Shown here in pieces: positions 5,384 through 6,864 of a stretch of 6,864 nucleotides of DNA. Within the stretch, counting starts at the first letter, position 1, and every line of letters begins with the position of its first letter. This stretch comes from Alphaproteobacteria bacterium (GTDB lineage Bacteria > Pseudomonadota > Alphaproteobacteria > G02398745 > G023898745). The DNA lies in contig DAHXKW010000069.1 in the NCBI GenBank assembly GCA_027366195.1, positions 1 to 6,864 of the forward strand, given 5' to 3'. The notes beneath the pieces are model-generated. The model was not told the DNA's origin, made no database searches, and saw only the letters and a program-made list of their open reading frames with translations. Both the position numbers and the translations under genes were made by a program.

Positions 5384-6331
5384 TTATAATTCGAAAACGC
5401 AATCTGGTTTTTGTCCCTTGAGGACGTCAAAATCCTGGGCAAATTGAGAAGGAGTAGTGTTATGAATACTTGCCATAATAGTCCAATGTCCTTGTATACG
5501 ATGCTGAACACCCAATACAGAAGATCGAATGTAATCTTGCGCTGCTTTCTGTTTATCAGCATTAGACACTGTCTTTGATCGTAATACTGCCACTAAATTT
5601 CCAAAAGGAACGTACTGTGTAACATCGGTTACACTTTCTTCTAATACCGCGAAATAATTGGGACTACCTTGATGGTTAACATAGAACATTAAAAATAGAT
5701 CTCGAAAAGGCAAAGTACAATCAGCTAAGTTTCTAATGATAACAATGATTGGCAGATTTGGAACAACAGCTCCCATTAAAACAGTTCGTATTTCGTGTCT
5801 CAGTCTATCCTCACCATATCTAACAACGTGCATATGAACATCTTGCAAAGTTTTAGCCAACGCAGCAGGATCAGCAAAGGCCATTGAAGAATTGCTAAGC
5901 GTTTGTAATGTCTGTTTATGTGCACTATGTTCTTCGGCTGCTCTATTTTCTTGTTCAAATCTAGCAAAACATGCATCCATACCAGTTTTGAACTGAGCAC
6001 TTAAGAACGTTTCTGGACAGTCTCTTAATGTTTTACGAACATCCAACAATTTATCACGTATCCCGACAATTTTTTTACGATCGAAGCCAAAACATTTCAG
6101 GAGCTCAGCAAGTGCAACATTAAGTCGAGCGAATTGTGGATCGGGTAAGTTGCCTGTAAAACTTTCATATAAATCCTTAACTTCTGCACTCTCAGGAGTT
6201 ACGCTGGTTATCGGTACTAAATTTGATAGAAGTGTTTGCTTCTTTTCCATTTTATCGTATCTTTTTTGATCAAGAACACTTAAGGCGGACACAACGGCAG
6301 GTGGAGTTGGTAATTTATTTAAAAAAAACAC
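5384..6331 (-). CDS. Body of an exported protein of unknown function, cut from its signal peptide by a frameshift
   Basis: This frame reads 315 residues from a GTG at 6331, but that codon sits inside a run of T, has no ribosome binding site and is probably not the true start. The preceding frame (6319-6456) encodes a signal peptide and reaches the same T8 run; one extra T joins the two into a protein of about 360 residues. The body is mostly helical and polar, with a hydrophobic stretch near 181-215 (MGAVVPNLPIIVIIR) that could be a buried strand or a membrane segment. I recognise no family. Residues 226-245 (YFAVLEESVTDVTQYVPFGN) faintly resemble 71-90 of the downstream neighbour (YFACLKNEVRSWMQYFTGAG), so the two may be distant relatives. 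They lie 15 bp apart and probably share a transcript. Confidence 0.7.
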   Translation of the reverse strand: MFFLNKLPTPPAVVSALSVLDQKRYDKMEKKQTLLSNLVPITSVTPESAEVKDLYESFTGNLPDPQFARLNVALAELLKCFGFDRKKIVGIRDKLLDVRKTLRDCPETFLSAQFKTGMDACFARFEQENRAAEEHSAHKQTLQTLSNSSMAFADPAALAKTLQDVHMHVVRYGEDRLRHEIRTVLMGAVVPNLPIIVIIRNLADCTLPFRDLFLMFYVNHQGSPNYFAVLEESVTDVTQYVPFGNLVAVLRSKTVSNADKQKAAQDYIRSSVLGVQHRIQGHWTIMASIHNTTPSQFAQDFDVLKGQKPDCVFEL

Positions 6332-6456
6332 CCAAGAACCGCCCTCACCTCACACATCTCATCATTAACATGAGGATCGCAAAATAAAATCGGCGGCGGC
6401 GCTTTGGGAGGCATCGCAAAAACAATAGAGCAAAAAACTGAGAAAAATACAACCAT
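6319..6456 (-). pseudogene. Signal-peptide-bearing 5' part of the frameshifted exported protein
   Basis: ATG 6456 opens a 45-residue frame: hydrophobic MVVFFSVFCSIVFA, probable cleavage after A14, then the proline-rich MPPKAPPPILFCDPHV. It ends at TAA 6319-6321, immediately after a run of eight T (6321-6328 on the plus strand as A8). An in-frame stop just upstream (TAA, AGT, CAG, ATG) rules out an earlier start. Adding one T gives ...GCFFLNKLPTPP..., which runs straight into the 315-residue frame. So this is the true N-terminus of that gene, disrupted, phase-variable, or read through by slippage. The ribosome binding site is weak. Confidence 0.65.
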
Positions 6457-6535
6457 CTGACTTTACTCTAAACAAACAGCTACTTTAATATGGTACTGAA
6501 AAACAAAAATGGCAACTAAAAATATCAAAAGGAAC

Positions 6536-6562
6536 TGTATAAAGTGAGCGTAGATAAATCAA
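6536..6562 (-). promoter_or_regulatory. Candidate promoter of the two-gene exported-protein operon
   Basis: On the minus strand, TTGATT (6557-6562) is followed by TATACA (6536-6541), with a short 15-bp spacer. It starts 8 bp after stem-loop copy B and lies about 80 bp before ATG 6456. An alternative is TTGCCA followed by TATTAA nearer the gene, but its spacer is 19 bp. Neither is strong. Confidence 0.25.
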
Positions 6563-6570
6563 CGGGATAA

Positions 6571-6607
6571 CTTGCGCAAATAAAACGTACCAAACAGGTT
6601 TATTTGC
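6571..6607 (-). repeat. Stem-loop copy B upstream of the exported-protein operon
   Basis: GCAAATAAA (6599-6607, read on the minus strand) pairs with TTTATTTGC (6576-6584). The 36-bp element aligns without gaps to 1643-1678. The stem pair G-C of copy A is T-A here, and a G-T wobble in A is G-C here. The variable positions otherwise fall in the loop, while GTACGTTTT is kept. It is on the same strand as the gene that starts at 6456. Confidence 0.6.
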
Positions 6608-6630
6608 AGGTACAAAATAAATGTTGCCGT

Positions 6631-6864
6631 GGCATCGTCAACTTAAGTTAGGATTTTGGATCGTAGATCTAATTTTGTTAAAATCAGATGAAGTTGAGGA
6701 TGGAAAATAGATATTAAATGGACAAAAAAAGCTTTCTCCCAAAAGGCACAGATTTCCGATGTGTATTATCAGTTATGCAATTTGGCGTTATCATAGGTTC
6801 AATGATAGTTACCGTGATATACAAGAAGGCTTGGCGTATAGAGGCATCGAAGTTAGCCATGAAA
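6631..6864 (+). mobile_element. Left part of an IS6-like insertion sequence, cut by the window edge
   Basis: The transposase N-terminus identifies an IS6-family element. The left end is a guess: GGCATCGTCAACTTAAG at 6631 begins with GG like IS6 terminal repeats and lies 87 bp before the transposase ATG, a normal distance. The right end, and therefore the partner repeat and target duplication, are outside the window. Confidence 0.6.
6718..6864 (+). pseudogene. IS6-family transposase, N-terminal fragment with a frame break near the start
   Basis: In the frame of ATG 6759, the residues RFPMCIISYAIWRYHRF and SYRDIQEGLAYRGIEVSHE fit the start of IS6/IS26-type DDE transposases (ligand-like pattern R.F....I...VRWY..Y..SYR.L.E....RG..V.H.). 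The family usually has about 10-15 residues before this point. The likely initiator is ATG 6718 (MDKK...), but it is in another frame, and a run of seven A (6724-6730) lies between them. One extra A would give MDKKKLSPKRHRFP, a normal start. Either the copy is broken here or translation slips on the A run. The catalytic part lies beyond the window, so intactness cannot be judged. Confidence 0.75.

Noticed and set aside
5380..6000. Minus-strand 60- and 66-residue frames within the exported-protein body
   Set aside because: They are alternative-frame shadows of the 315-residue frame, which has the more protein-like composition and a good junction with its neighbour.

Overview
The window is AT-rich, uses the standard bacterial code (several genes end in TGA) and has a mixed, low-density gene layout. 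An Rpn-family nuclease, an AAA ATPase of the DUF4143 class, an IS6-like insertion sequence, several exported proteins of no recognised family and a possible death-domain protein together suggest a host-associated, probably intracellular bacterium. A Holosporales- or Rickettsiales-like alphaproteobacterium is my best guess. That placement is inference from gene content: no marker gene is present.

Layout from left to right. Positions 1-332 hold no convincing gene: a short reading frame is open at the left edge, and there is a 10-bp inverted repeat at 136-192. A secreted protein with a 14-cysteine block lies on the minus strand (333-1562). It is divergent from an Rpn-type PD-(D/E)XK nuclease on the plus strand (1825-3104), which unusually starts with a signal peptide and is broken by a -1 frameshift near 2712-2725. 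The 260-bp divergent intergenic region carries a stem-loop (1628-1697) and candidate promoters for both genes. The nuclease converges on a minus-strand AAA ATPase/DUF4143 gene (3181-4335). That ATPase gene is bracketed by a 72-bp inverted repeat (3101-3172 and 4569-4640; 65 of 72 positions match, 49 of them in one unbroken run). Each arm also encodes a 21-residue reading frame. Next comes a minus-strand pair of exported proteins 15 bp apart. The downstream one (4667-5368) ends in a region resembling a eukaryotic death domain. The upstream one (5384-6456) has its signal peptide separated from its body by a frameshift in a run of eight T. Upstream of this pair is a second copy of the stem-loop (6571-6607), and the window ends in the 5' part of an IS6-like transposase.

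How the parts relate. At least four proteins have N-terminal export signals, so the region looks like a cluster of secreted, possibly host-directed proteins interleaved with mobile or selfish genes. No complete pathway or defence system is visible. Three genes each need exactly one extra base to restore the frame. This is either real gene decay or slippage, or a base-calling error pattern in the assembly. The strongest unexplained structures are the ATPase-flanking inverted repeat with its micro-ORFs, and the two-copy stem-loop whose stem shows compensatory base changes.
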